The position numbers and the translations under genes were made by a program. A stretch of DNA of 53,081 nucleotides from Rickettsia typhi (GTDB taxonomy: Bacteria > Pseudomonadota > Alphaproteobacteria > Rickettsiales > UBA1997), in contig CAMCME010000004.1 of the NCBI GenBank assembly GCA_945875925.1, forward strand, positions 1-53,081, read 5' to 3'. Below, piece by piece: positions 16,162-24,884 of this stretch. The notes under the pieces are model-generated. The model was not told where the DNA came from and ran no database searches. It worked only from the letters and a program-made list of their open reading frames with translations. How positions within the stretch are numbered: the first letter of the stretch is position 1; each line of letters opens with the position of its first letter.

Positions 16162-16977
16162 ATGTTATTTGATTTGGAATATAAAAATTGGATTATTGAA
16201 GTAAAATCAAAGATCCGCGCAACTCAAATGAAAGCGGCAATGGCGGTAAACGCTACTGTTATTGAGTTTTATTGGGAATTAGGAAAAATGATTGCCAAAA
16301 AGCAAACGGCCTGGGGAACAAAGTTTTTAGACCAATTATCAAAAGATTTACAAACAGAATTTCCTGACATGAAAGGCTTTTCCAAAACTAATCTTAAATA
16401 TTGTAAGCTTTTTTATAATAAATTTCCAATTCGTCCCCAAATTGAGGACGAATTACTAACGATAAGCCCAAAGCCTGAAGACGAAATGTTCTTTAATCTG
16501 GCGAAGCAAATTCCTTGGGGCCACATTAAGTTAATAATTGACAAAGTAAAAGATGTCGCGACAGCCCAATTTTATATTCAGCAAACCATTGAAAATGCTT
16601 GGGGTAGAGAAACCTTAGCGCTACAAATAAAATCGCAATTGAACGAGCGAAAAGGCAAGGCAATTAGTAATTTTAAAAATACGCTGTCGCAACCCATGTC
16701 GGATTTAGCCCAGCAAACATTAAAAGACCCTTATAATTTTGATTTTCTGGCAATGGATGCAAATATGAGAGAACGAGATTTAGAAAATCAGTTGGTAAAA
16801 CATATCTCTAAATTTTTGTTAGAGCTGGGTAAGGGCTTCGCTATTGCCAAACCCATTGGTGTTAGCGAATTTAGCTTTACCGAAATTTTGCCCGAAGAAC
16901 TTAAAAGCAGTTTGCCAACCATTGAAGAATTGGAGCAAGAATTTAAAAACCTTAGCACAAATAGCGATGAAAATTAA
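16162..16977 (+). CDS. DUF1016 (YhcG) family protein lacking its PD-(D/E)xK nuclease core
   Basis: From ATG 16162 the protein has 271 residues. AGTGGA about 10 bp upstream supports this start over GTG 16150. Residues 5-220 match the DUF1016 N-terminal domain: YKNWIIEVKSKIRATQMKAA, FYWELGKMIAKKQTAWG, FPDMKGFSKTNLKYCKLFYN and IPWGHIKLIIDKVKD. The protein then reads LGKGFAI and jumps directly to AKPIGVSEFSFTEILPEEL, which in full-length relatives is the tail behind the nuclease domain. About 90 residues holding the D...ExK active site are absent, with no loss of frame. Such genes are often found between hsdM and hsdS. It may keep a binding or regulatory role but should not cut DNA. It overlaps hsdS by 11 bp. 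Confidence 0.88.
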   Translation: MLFDLEYKNWIIEVKSKIRATQMKAAMAVNATVIEFYWELGKMIAKKQTAWGTKFLDQLSKDLQTEFPDMKGFSKTNLKYCKLFYNKFPIRPQIEDELLTISPKPEDEMFFNLAKQIPWGHIKLIIDKVKDVATAQFYIQQTIENAWGRETLALQIKSQLNERKGKAISNFKNTLSQPMSDLAQQTLKDPYNFDFLAMDANMRERDLENQLVKHISKFLLELGKGFAIAKPIGVSEFSFTEILPEELKSSLPTIEELEQEFKNLSTNSDEN

Positions 16978-18235
16978 TTTACAAAAATATTCCGAATATA
17001 AGGATTCAGGGGTGGAGTGGTTGGATAAGATTCCTAATCATTGGGATAGCGTTCGAATGAAGCATTTATTTAAGGATGTTTCTGTTAAGAAAATGGGGGA
17101 TACTGAATTGTTATCTGTTACGCAAGACCAAGGTGTAGTCCCAAGATCGTGGGTAGAAAACAGAATGGTAATGCCATCTGGAGCATTGGAATCATTTAAG
17201 TTTATTAATAAGGGCGATTTTGCCATTAGCTTAAGATCATTTGAAGGTGGGCTAGAATATTGTCACCATGACGGCATCATTAGTCCTGCCTACACTGTTT
17301 TAAAGGCAAAAAGAAATTTTGAGAGTCAATTTTATAAATACCTTTTTAAAAGTTTTTCGTTCATTTCAGAATTGCAGACAAGTGTTGTAGGAATAAGGCA
17401 GGGTAAAAATATAAGTTTTGAAGAGCTTTCTTATTCATATCTACCAATTCCACCTAAAGAAGAACAAACCGCCATCGCCAACTTTCTCGATCGTAAAACG
17501 GCTTTGATTGATCAGGCGGTTGATATCAAACAAAAACAAATAGAGCTGCTGAAAGAGCGCAGACAAATACTCATACACAAAGCCGTAACCCGAGGCCTAA
17601 ACCCCAACACAAAACTAAAAGACAGCGGCGTAGAATGGATTGGTCAAATCCCGGAACATTGGGAGGTGAAGAAGCTCAAGTATGTTGCGAGTTTAATATC
17701 TGTAAAAATGGCAAGCAAAGGAAGCGCGTTGAGCTATATTGGAATGGAAAATATTGAATCGTGGACAGGAAGGTTTATTTCAACAGAGGCGGAAAATGAA
17801 GGATTGGCAAGCTATTTTATAGAAGGCGATATTTTATTTGGTAAGTTGAGGCCGTATTTAGCAAAAGTATATTTAGCAAAAGGAGAGGGAATTTGCTCTA
17901 CAGAATTCCTTGTATATAGGGCAAAAGAATTAGTCCGTAATTGGTACCTCAATTTGTTAATGCAATCATTTGAGTTTATAAAGTTAATCGATTCCTCTAC
18001 TTATGGATCAAAAATGCCAAGAGCAAATTCAGACTTTATCGGAAATCAATTAATACCAATTCCTCCTAAGCAAGAACAAGTTGGAATTCTAGAATACATC
18101 GAAACCGCCACCGCCAAAATCGCCGCCGCAATCTCCCTCAAAGAGCAAGAAATCGAGAAACTAAAAGAATATAAATCCACCTTAATCAACAGCGCCGTAA
18201 CGGGTAAAATAAAAATAAGTAATTATGCCAAGTAA
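16967..18235 (+). CDS. hsdS: Type I restriction-modification specificity subunit HsdS
   Basis: The start ATG 16967 overlaps the end of the DUF1016 gene; an open frame continues upstream but has no family similarity. The 422 residues hold two target-recognition domains. The first begins KDSGVEWLDKIPNHWDSVRM (about 11-30) and the second KDSGVEWIGQIPEHWEVKKL (about 217-236). Each is followed by a conserved helix, PPKEEQTAIANFLDRKTALI and PPKQEQVGILEYIETATAKI. The repeated design is typical of HsdS binding a split DNA target, one half per domain. The near-identical openings of both halves could favour domain exchange. No frameshift is seen. Confidence 0.94.
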   Translation: MKINLQKYSEYKDSGVEWLDKIPNHWDSVRMKHLFKDVSVKKMGDTELLSVTQDQGVVPRSWVENRMVMPSGALESFKFINKGDFAISLRSFEGGLEYCHHDGIISPAYTVLKAKRNFESQFYKYLFKSFSFISELQTSVVGIRQGKNISFEELSYSYLPIPPKEEQTAIANFLDRKTALIDQAVDIKQKQIELLKERRQILIHKAVTRGLNPNTKLKDSGVEWIGQIPEHWEVKKLKYVASLISVKMASKGSALSYIGMENIESWTGRFISTEAENEGLASYFIEGDILFGKLRPYLAKVYLAKGEGICSTEFLVYRAKELVRNWYLNLLMQSFEFIKLIDSSTYGSKMPRANSDFIGNQLIPIPPKQEQVGILEYIETATAKIAAAISLKEQEIEKLKEYKSTLINSAVTGKIKISNYAK

Positions 18236-21200
18236 AACAAACGAGAAGGCGCTTGAAGCCACTATTGAAAAAAGCCTTACGGGCATTTGCCTTGAAGAAC
18301 TTAAGGAGCAAAATATTTCTGCGCGCGCCATAAATGAAAAAGCCGATTACCGCGCAGGCAACGGCTATTACATTGGCTTGCCCGAAGATTTTAACGCAAA
18401 GTTTGCCATAGACGAACAACGCTTTTGGAATTTTTTACAAACCACCCAAAAAGACGAACTTGCCAAATTACAAAAACAAAACGAATGGCAAAGCGACTGG
18501 AAATTAAAAATTCTAGAACGGCTTGATCGCATGATTAAAAAATATGGCATTTTGCACTTGTTTCGCAAAGGGCTAGATGTTGATGATGCACATTTTACTT
18601 TGCTATATCCTTTGCCTTTGGCCAGCAGCAGCGAAGTGGTAAAAACTAATTTTGAAAATAACCAATTTAGCTCAACACGCCAACTTTGCTATTCTCTCAC
18701 CAACAGCAAAGAAGAAATAGACATGGTGCTTTTTGTTAATGGTTTGCCATTTGCCACCATGGAATTGAAGAATGCTTGGACGGGGCAAAACGCCAAAGTT
18801 CATGGCCAAAATCAATATAAATTCACCAGAGATATTACCCAGCCTTTGTTAAATTTCGGTCGTTGTCTTGTGCATTTTGCCGTAGATACCGACGAGGTTT
18901 ATATGACGACACGATTAAGCGGAAAAGACACCTTCTTTTTGCCGTTTAATTTAGGTCAGAAAGAGCCATTATTTGGTAAAGGAAATCCAATTAATCCGTT
19001 TGGGCATAAAACTTCTTATTTATGGGAAGAAATATTTAGTCGAAACAGCGTTGCTAATATCATTCAACATTTTGTTCGCTTTGACGGCAAAGAAGGCGAT
19101 CAATTAAACAAAAAAACTTTGTATTTTCCGCGTTATCACCAATTAGATGTGGTGCGCAAAATTATTGCCGATGCTAGTAAAAAAGGGGTTGGGCAAACTT
19201 ATTTAATTCAACATTCTGCTGGTTCAGGCAAATCAAATTCTATCACTTGGGCAGCTTATCAATTAATAGAAACTTATCCTGAAAGTGATTCTGTTTCGGG
19301 GAGTAAAGGAATTTCTAATCCGCTGTTTGATTCTGTGATAGTTGTAACGGATAGAAGGTTGTTAGACAAGCAACTGCGAGAAAATATTAAAGAATTTTCG
19401 GAAGTGAAAAATATTGTTGCGCCCGCTTATTCATCAAAGGAGCTAAAAGAAAGTTTAGAGAGTGGTAAAAAAATCATCATTACCACTATTCAAAAATTCC
19501 CGTTCATCGTTGATGGTATTGCAGATTTAAGCGATAAGCGCTTTGCCGTAATTATTGATGAAGCCCATAGCAGCCAAGGCGGAACAGCGGCGGGCAGAAT
19601 GAATCAGGCGATGGGAAATGCTTTGGTAGAAAGCGATGAGGAAGAACAAGACGCTCAAGATAAGATTTTGGAAGCTATGCGTTCGCAAAGAATGCGTGGT
19701 AATGCTTCTTATTTGGCATTTACCGCCACTCCTAAAAACAATACTTTAGAGCGTTTTGGCGTGAAGCAAATGGATGGGAAATTCAAGCCTTTTCATCTAT
19801 ATTCCATGAAGCAAGCCATAGAAGAAGGCTTTATTTTAGATGTGCTGGCAAATTATACGACTTACAAAAGTTATTACGAAATTGAAAAGTCGATACAGGA
19901 AAATCCTTTGTTTGATACTGTTAAGGCGCAAAAGAAGTTAAGAACTAGCGTAGAACAAAATACACAAACCATTGCTACCAAAGCGGAAATTATGCTCGAC
20001 CACTTTATAGCAAAGTTGGTAAATACAAAAAAGTTAAAAGGAAAAGCAAAGGCAATTGTAGCTACGCAAAGCATAGAATCAGCCATCAATTATTATTCTG
20101 CACTTAAGAAGCTGCTGGAAGAAAGGGGTAATCCGTTCAAAATAGCCATAGCTTTTTCTGGGGTGAAAAAAATAAAAGGCATTGAATATACCGAAGACAG
20201 CATCAACGACTTTCCGGCAAATTTAGATAATACAAAACCATCTGATCCGGGATATATTAGCGATAAAATAGCGCGCTATTTTGATAAGGATGAATATCGA
20301 ATTTTAGTGGTGGCGAACAAATATCTAACTGGCTATGACCAGCCAAAATTAACCGCAATGTATGTTGATAAAAAGCTTCAAGGCGTGATTGCTGTTCAAG
20401 CTTTATCAAGGTTGAATCGATCATCGGACAAGCTGGGTAAAAAGACGGAGGATTTGTTCGTTTTAGATTTTTACAACACAGTTGAAGATATAAAAAAATC
20501 TTTTGATCCATTTTATACGGCAACTTCATTAAGCGAAGCTACCGACATCAATGTGCTGCACGAATTGAAATCAAATCTTGATGATGTTGGTGTTTATGAA
20601 TTAAGCGAAGTAGAAGACTTCGTCGAGAAGTATTTCAAAGGAGTTAACGCTCAAGAGTTAAGCTCTCTTATTGATGTTGCGGCAGAAAGGTTTAATGCTG
20701 CTTTGGAATTGGAAGATAAAGAAAAAGCGGACTATAAAATTAAAGCAAAACACTTTGTAAAAATTTATGGTCAGATGGCTTCTATTTTGCCTTACGAGGT
20801 GGTTGCTTGGGAAAAATTATTTTGGTTTTTAAAATTTTTAATTCCCAAACTTATCATTGTAGATAATGAAAAAGATGCTTTGGACAGTTTGTTAAATTCG
20901 GTCGATCTTTCAACTTATGGATTAGAGAGAGTAAAGCTTAATGTCTCTATCGGTCTTGACTCAACAGAAACCGAGGTTGATCCGCAAAATCCAAATCCAA
21001 GAGGTGCGCATGGAGATGGTGCTGAAAAAGATGAATTAGATTTGATCATCAAAAGCTTTAATGAAAGATGGTTTCAGGTTTGGGAAGCCACGCCAGATGA
21101 GCGACGCGCCAAACTTGTGAATTTTGCCCAAAAGATGAAAGAGCATAATGACTTTAAAGAAAAATATGCAAACAACGCGGATATTCAAAATAGAGAAATC

Positions 21201-21368
21201 GCTTTCAGTAAAATATTCGATGAAATGATGGTTAAGCAGCGCAAAAATGATTTAGGCTTTTATCGGTTAAGTTCACAAGATGAGGGCTTTAAAATAGCGA
21301 TGCAGGATACTATTAAAAGGATGTTGATGAGTGGTGCAGAAAAAGACAGAGCTTCGACTTATACTTAA
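18225..21368 (+). CDS. hsdR: Type I restriction enzyme HsdR, nuclease and translocase subunit
   Basis: This 1047-residue protein is the motor and nuclease of the type I complex. The N-terminal nuclease domain has LVNGLPFATMELKNAW, with the ExK pair near residue 180. Helicase motif I is HSAGSGKS (about 328-335), motif II is IDEAHSSQGG (about 442-451), motif III is AFTATPKNNTLERFG, and motif VI is VQALSRLNRSS. The C-terminal 250 residues are helical and would dock to HsdM. The start overlaps the hsdS end by 11 bp, so hsdM, DUF1016, hsdS and hsdR form one tight operon. All key motifs are intact. Confidence 0.95.
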   Translation: MPSKTNEKALEATIEKSLTGICLEELKEQNISARAINEKADYRAGNGYYIGLPEDFNAKFAIDEQRFWNFLQTTQKDELAKLQKQNEWQSDWKLKILERLDRMIKKYGILHLFRKGLDVDDAHFTLLYPLPLASSSEVVKTNFENNQFSSTRQLCYSLTNSKEEIDMVLFVNGLPFATMELKNAWTGQNAKVHGQNQYKFTRDITQPLLNFGRCLVHFAVDTDEVYMTTRLSGKDTFFLPFNLGQKEPLFGKGNPINPFGHKTSYLWEEIFSRNSVANIIQHFVRFDGKEGDQLNKKTLYFPRYHQLDVVRKIIADASKKGVGQTYLIQHSAGSGKSNSITWAAYQLIETYPESDSVSGSKGISNPLFDSVIVVTDRRLLDKQLRENIKEFSEVKNIVAPAYSSKELKESLESGKKIIITTIQKFPFIVDGIADLSDKRFAVIIDEAHSSQGGTAAGRMNQAMGNALVESDEEEQDAQDKILEAMRSQRMRGNASYLAFTATPKNNTLERFGVKQMDGKFKPFHLYSMKQAIEEGFILDVLANYTTYKSYYEIEKSIQENPLFDTVKAQKKLRTSVEQNTQTIATKAEIMLDHFIAKLVNTKKLKGKAKAIVATQSIESAINYYSALKKLLEERGNPFKIAIAFSGVKKIKGIEYTEDSINDFPANLDNTKPSDPGYISDKIARYFDKDEYRILVVANKYLTGYDQPKLTAMYVDKKLQGVIAVQALSRLNRSSDKLGKKTEDLFVLDFYNTVEDIKKSFDPFYTATSLSEATDINVLHELKSNLDDVGVYELSEVEDFVEKYFKGVNAQELSSLIDVAAERFNAALELEDKEKADYKIKAKHFVKIYGQMASILPYEVVAWEKLFWFLKFLIPKLIIVDNEKDALDSLLNSVDLSTYGLERVKLNVSIGLDSTETEVDPQNPNPRGAHGDGAEKDELDLIIKSFNERWFQVWEATPDERRAKLVNFAQKMKEHNDFKEKYANNADIQNREIAFSKIFDEMMVKQRKNDLGFYRLSSQDEGFKIAMQDTIKRMLMSGAEKDRASTYT

Positions 21369-21384
21369 ATTATTATCGAGACTT

Positions 21385-21542
21385 ATGAACCGGAAACATG
21401 AAGAAATTTATTTAGCCGACTTACTGAAAAGCGCAAAAAAAATGTAATGAAACGAACCAAGCCTCAATATTTCTCAGATCACTTCAAGATAGATAAATCA
21501 AAACTGAAAAAAGAGAAAAAGGTGTCAGGTCTAAACACTTAA
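21385..21542 (+). pseudogene. Two short remnant frames behind hsdR
   Basis: A 20-codon frame (21385-21447) ends in ATGTAATGA, where a second frame starts at ATG 21447. That frame reads MKRTKPQYFSDHFKIDKSKL and soon ends in repeat-like sequence (TAA at 21540). The same start, including ATGTAATGA and PRYFLDHFKIDKSKLK, occurs at 3412-3480 behind the type II nuclease. I read both as the beginning of one gene family that sat downstream of RM genes and was truncated twice. The identity of the complete protein is unknown to me. Confidence 0.6.
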
Positions 21543-21710
21543 CACCAACCTAACAAAAAATAAGGTGTATTTAGGAAGCGCGTAAAAGGATCGAGGTTGG
21601 CTCTAGATTCGGGAGGGATTACTCGTCGGTTTTTTTTATTTTTAGTTGAACGAGTTGCAATATTTTTCTGAAGAAAAATATTGTCGAACCCCCATCGGGG
21701 GAGGCTTCTT
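21543..21710. other. Gene-free stretch between the hsd island and tRNA-Asn
   Basis: It holds a perfect hairpin, CAATATTTTTCT/AGAAAAATATTG (about 21658-21683), and pieces that look like shuffled tRNA 3' ends. Those are GGGAGGGATT near 21610 and ATCGGGGGAGGCTTCTTCCC near 21694-21713. No coding frame is credible. Confidence 0.5.
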
Positions 21711-21791
21711 CCCTCCCAAGGAGCCACATACAAAATAAGCCCGTTTAGCTTGCGCTAACGGGCTTTTTTTGTATGTGGCTCCTTGGGAGGG
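21711..21791. repeat. 81-bp palindrome made of an inverted copy of the tRNA-Asn 3' end
   Basis: Left arm 21711-21735 (CCCTCCCAAGGAGCCA, then CATACAAAA) is the exact complement of right arm 21767-21791. The right arm is the T-arm, acceptor end, CCA and 3' flank of the tRNA-Asn gene. Upstream of the left arm, ATCGGGGGAGGCTTCTT resembles a decayed T-arm, so the left arm is a relic tRNA 3' part on the plus strand. A terminator-like hairpin forms the centre. Confidence 0.85.
21737..21765. terminator. Hairpin terminator between tRNA-Asn and its inverted copy
   Basis: AAGCCCGTTTAGC pairs with GCTAACGGGCTT around a TTGC loop, with one bulge. On the plus strand it is followed by seven T residues, and on the minus strand by TTATTTTG. 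It can end tRNA-Asn transcription and any transcript coming from hsdR. Confidence 0.75.
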
Positions 21792-21850
21792 ATTCGAACC
21801 CCCGACCAAGTGATTAACAGTCACTTGCTCTACCACTGAGCTACCAAGGA
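21776..21850 (-). tRNA. tRNA-Asn (GTT)
   Basis: Read on the minus strand it starts TCCTTGGTAGCTCAG. The anticodon loop is CTGTTAA with anticodon GTT, and the T-arm is GGGGGTTCGAATCCC. The acceptor CCAAGGA pairs with TCCTTGG, then discriminator G and an encoded CCA. All arms pair. Its 3' end faces the type I RM island. Confidence 0.96.
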
Positions 21851-22076
21851 ATATGTAGCGGCTCTTTGTTTAAAGCATGTAGATAAACTTTTGTTAGAAG
21901 TTTGTGCTAAAAATTTGGGAGATTTTTTACTTGTAAATTCTTGTAAACAAAATTTGAAAAAAATTTTGCGATAAGTTTTTTACGAAGGCGGCGCATACTA
22001 TTTTTGCATCTTGGAAAAATCAACTAAGTTTTTCGATAGATTTGAAATTAGTTTTATCAATAGCGTTGCAGGCAAT

Positions 22077-22118
22077 AAAAAAGCGGCCTTTCAAAAAAAA
22101 TTGAAAGACCGCTTTTTT
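22077..22118. terminator. Intrinsic terminator downstream of the Bax-inhibitor-1-like gene
   Basis: AAAAAAGCGGCCTTTCAA and TTGAAAGACCGCTTTTTT form an 18-bp stem with one mismatch and a 6-A loop, bordered by A/T runs on both strands. It lies 23 bp behind the stop of the minus-strand gene. It would also work for transcription from the other side. Confidence 0.88.
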
Positions 22119-22141
22119 AAATAACTCGATTTTTCGATCGA

Positions 22142-22864
22142 CTAATTTCTTCTGTCGCCGAAGAAGCGAAGCATCATGATGAATAAGTTGATGAAATCCA
22201 TGTAAAGATTCAAAGCACCCATTACAGCCATTTTAGTAGCCATTTCAGCGTTGCCTGAAGCTTGATAATATATTTGTTTAATTTTTTGAGTGTCATAAGC
22301 AGTAAGGCCGATGAAGATAACAACTCCTAGAATTGAAAGAGCGAAATCAAGAGCTGAACTTTTTAAGAAAAGATTAACTAGGGATGCCAAGATTAATCCG
22401 ATCAAACCCATGGTCATGAATGATCCCATGCTGGTTAAATCTTTTTTAGTTGTGTAACCATAAAGACTCATCGCACCGAAAACTGAAGCAGAGATGAAGA
22501 AGACTCTAGCAACACTTGCGCCTGTGTAAACAAGCAATAGAGAAGATAAAGAAAGACCCATTAAAGCTGAGAAAATCCACAAATAAGTTTTTGCTGTTTG
22601 AGCAGAAAGTGAATTTAATTTTGCGCTGAAATAAAATACGAAGCCAAGAGGAGCAAGCATTACAACCCAAGAAAGCGGAGTGCCAAAAATAAGCTGCATT
22701 ACAGCTGGTGAGTTAGAAGCAAAAAGAGCAACCGCGCCTGAAATACCAAGAGCAGCAGACATGAAATTGTAAACCTTGATCATATATTTTCTAAGACCAG
22801 CATCGTAAGTGGTTCTTGATGCGGCAGAAGCAAAAGAAGATTTGCTGTTAATAAAGTTCGACAT
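22142..22864 (-). CDS. Bax inhibitor-1 / YccA-YbhL family membrane protein
   Basis: This 240-residue protein has seven hydrophobic segments. Family features include the N-terminal TYDAGLRKYMIKVYNFMSAA region, a central LSLSSLLLVYTGASVARVFF, and the end ALNLYMDFINLFIMMLRFFG. The VVIFIGLTAYDTQKIKQIYY block carries the conserved Asp of the pH-sensitive calcium-leak channels of this family. Bacterial members are inner-membrane proteins linked to protease modulation or ion leak; the role here is not shown. It is a single gene with a strong terminator, divergent from aroK. Confidence 0.93.
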   Translation of the reverse strand: MSNFINSKSSFASAASRTTYDAGLRKYMIKVYNFMSAALGISGAVALFASNSPAVMQLIFGTPLSWVVMLAPLGFVFYFSAKLNSLSAQTAKTYLWIFSALMGLSLSSLLLVYTGASVARVFFISASVFGAMSLYGYTTKKDLTSMGSFMTMGLIGLILASLVNLFLKSSALDFALSILGVVIFIGLTAYDTQKIKQIYYQASGNAEMATKMAVMGALNLYMDFINLFIMMLRFFGDRRN

Positions 22865-23049
22865 TTGGACTCCAAATTTGTTATTAATTAAGTGGCTGAT
22901 TTAAACTGTCTGATTAAATTTTGTTAGAACCACTATGCGTTATTAGATTTAATTGGCGAGACAATTTTTTCAAGGTGAAAAATAATTTGTGAAGTTAAAA
23001 AACTTCTGTGAATCTTTAAAAAAATTATAAAAACACTTTAAGTAATTAA

Positions 23050-23562
23050 ATGAAAAATATTATTGCTATTATTGGTTTGATGGGAGTTGGAAAGACTACT
23101 CTTGGGCTGAAACTGGCCGATAAATTGGGATATTATTTTATAGATTCTGATCAAGAAATTGAAGATCGTGAACAAAAATCTATCAATGAAATTTTTGCTA
23201 AAAATGGTGAAAAATATTTTCGTGAAGTTGAAAAAAATATCATCAAAGAAATAGTTTTGCGTGATGAAAAAATTGTGCTGTCACTTGGTGGCGGTGCTTT
23301 CATCAATGAAGAGGTGAGGAAAATTTTAAAAGAAAAATCAAATATAATTTGGCTTCACTCCACAATTGATAATATTTTATATCGCATTGGCGGCAAAACT
23401 AATCGTCCGCTTTTAAACAAGCAAACCAACAAAAGAAAGGCTTTGGAAGAGTTGGCTAGAAAACGCTATCCAATTTATAAAGAAGCAGATTTTAGCTTTG
23501 ATACTGGTGAAGAAAGTCAGGAAGTTGTGATTGGTAAAATTATTAAACAAATAAGTGGGTAA
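23050..23562 (+). CDS. aroK: Shikimate kinase
   Basis: This 170-residue protein phosphorylates shikimate at the 3-hydroxyl with ATP. Walker A is GLMGVGKTT (13-21). The shikimate-binding DSD motif is in FIDSDQEIE, the conserved GGG is in LSLGGGAFIN, and the lid arginine region is GGKTNRPLL. The length is normal. The stop lies 2 bp before the aroB start, so the two are co-translated. Their presence means that the shikimate pathway was kept, which is unusual for strictly intracellular Rickettsia-like bacteria. Confidence 0.95.
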   Translation: MKNIIAIIGLMGVGKTTLGLKLADKLGYYFIDSDQEIEDREQKSINEIFAKNGEKYFREVEKNIIKEIVLRDEKIVLSLGGGAFINEEVRKILKEKSNIIWLHSTIDNILYRIGGKTNRPLLNKQTNKRKALEELARKRYPIYKEADFSFDTGEESQEVVIGKIIKQISG

Positions 23563-23564
23563 GA

Positions 23565-24662
23565 GTGGAAAATAAGATTCGAGTTGATCTTGATCAAAGA
23601 AGTTACGATATCGTAATTGATGCGGGAAGTGTGGAATATTTGGTAGAATTTTTAGGTCAAAATAAATATAGCAAAATTTTTATCATCACCGATAACAATG
23701 TTGCAGATTTGCATTTATCAAGGCTGCAAGAGGTTTTGGCGAAAGCGCAAGTTGCTTCAAATGTAATTAAAACGCAGGCGGGTGAACAGACAAAATCTTT
23801 TGAGTTTTTAGAAAAAGTTTGTGAAGAAATTTTAGAAAAAAATGTTGATCGCAAATCTTTAATCATCGCTTTTGGCGGCGGTGTAATTGGTGATTTATCT
23901 GGTTTTATCGCGTCAATTTTGTTGCGTGGAATTGATTTTATTCAAATTCCAACAACTCTTTTGGCGGCTGTAGACAGCTCGGTTGGTGGTAAAACGGCAA
24001 TTAATAGTAAATTTGGAAAAAATTTAGTCGGCACTTTTTATCAGCCGAAATTGGTGATTTGTGATTTAGATTTTTTGAAAACCTTACCGATCAGAGAATT
24101 GAAATCGGGCTACGGCGAAGTTTTAAAATATGGTTTGATTGAAGATAAAAATTTCTTTGAATTTTTAACTGAAAATTATCAGAAAATTTTTGACTATGAC
24201 ACAGAAGTTCTGCGAGCAATTATCGCCAAATCTTGCGAATCAAAAGCTAAAATAGTTTCTCAAGATGAAAGAGAAGGCGGCATTCGTGCTTTGTTAAATT
24301 TTGGTCACACCTTTGGTCACACTTTTGAAACTGAAACAAATTATTCCTCGGAAATTTTACATGGCGAAGCTGTGGCTTTAGGAATGTTGATGGCGGCGCA
24401 AATGTCACTGAATTTTGGAATGATTAGTGAAAAAGAAGTTTTGGCGATCAAATCTCACCTAGAAAAATGCGGTTTTGTGATTGATGCGAAAAAAATCAGA
24501 AAATCTTGGAATCAAGAAAATCTGATCAATCATCTTTTTAAAGATAAGAAAAATGAAAATAACAATCTGACTTTCATTTTGCTTGAAGGAATTGGTAAAG
24601 CGGTGATTAAAAAAGCGGTTGCTTTAGAAGATTTTAAGAAGGTTTTGGTGGAGTTTGTTTAG
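23565..24662 (+). CDS. aroB: 3-dehydroquinate synthase
   Basis: This 365-residue protein converts DAHP to 3-dehydroquinate with NAD+ and a divalent metal. Typical blocks are AFGGGVIGDLSGFIASILLR, QIPTTLLAAVDSSVGGKTAI and KSGYGEVLKYGLI. The metal-site histidines lie in NFGHTFGHTFE and LHGEAVALGM. Translation begins at GTG 23565, only 2 bp after aroK. The operon ends here; no terminator hairpin is obvious before the tRNA-Leu gene. Confidence 0.96.
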   Translation: MENKIRVDLDQRSYDIVIDAGSVEYLVEFLGQNKYSKIFIITDNNVADLHLSRLQEVLAKAQVASNVIKTQAGEQTKSFEFLEKVCEEILEKNVDRKSLIIAFGGGVIGDLSGFIASILLRGIDFIQIPTTLLAAVDSSVGGKTAINSKFGKNLVGTFYQPKLVICDLDFLKTLPIRELKSGYGEVLKYGLIEDKNFFEFLTENYQKIFDYDTEVLRAIIAKSCESKAKIVSQDEREGGIRALLNFGHTFGHTFETETNYSSEILHGEAVALGMLMAAQMSLNFGMISEKEVLAIKSHLEKCGFVIDAKKIRKSWNQENLINHLFKDKKNENNNLTFILLEGIGKAVIKKAVALEDFKKVLVEFV

Positions 24663-24756
24663 TTAGTTATTATATGACTGCTATTTTTTATTAGAATTTT
24701 TCTTGCAATCTTTTCTTACGATATCTAGTTTGCGCCCCTCGTTTTACGAATTTTAA

Positions 24757-24842
24757 GCCTGCGTGATGGAATGGTAGACATAACGGACTTAAAATCCGTG
24801 GGGCTCACGCCCTTGCCGGTTCAAGTCCGGCCGCAGGTACCA
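24757..24842 (+). tRNA. tRNA-Leu (TAA)
   Basis: GCCTGCG at the start pairs with CGCAGGT (first pair G-U). The anticodon stem is CGGAC/ATCCG with TAA in the loop, followed by a long variable arm (GGGGCTCACGCCCT) as in class II tRNAs, then T-arm CCGGTTCAAGTCCGG. Discriminator A and CCA are encoded. Confidence 0.95.
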
Positions 24843-24884
24843 TTTGATAAATGAATCCCCTCAACTTATATCCCATTCTCGAAG

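Noticed and set aside
16844..16966. Upstream extension of hsdS by 41 codons
   Set aside because: This part is the shifted reading of the DUF1016 gene end and has no similarity to HsdS; ATG 16967 gives the normal start.
21711..21791. Inverted tRNA-Asn copy as a classical att site pair
   Set aside because: Site-specific integration into a tRNA leaves direct repeats; this copy is inverted and no integrase gene is present.
21642..21836. Minus-strand frame of 64 codons over tRNA-Asn
   Set aside because: It reads through the tRNA gene and the terminator palindrome, and shows no protein family features.
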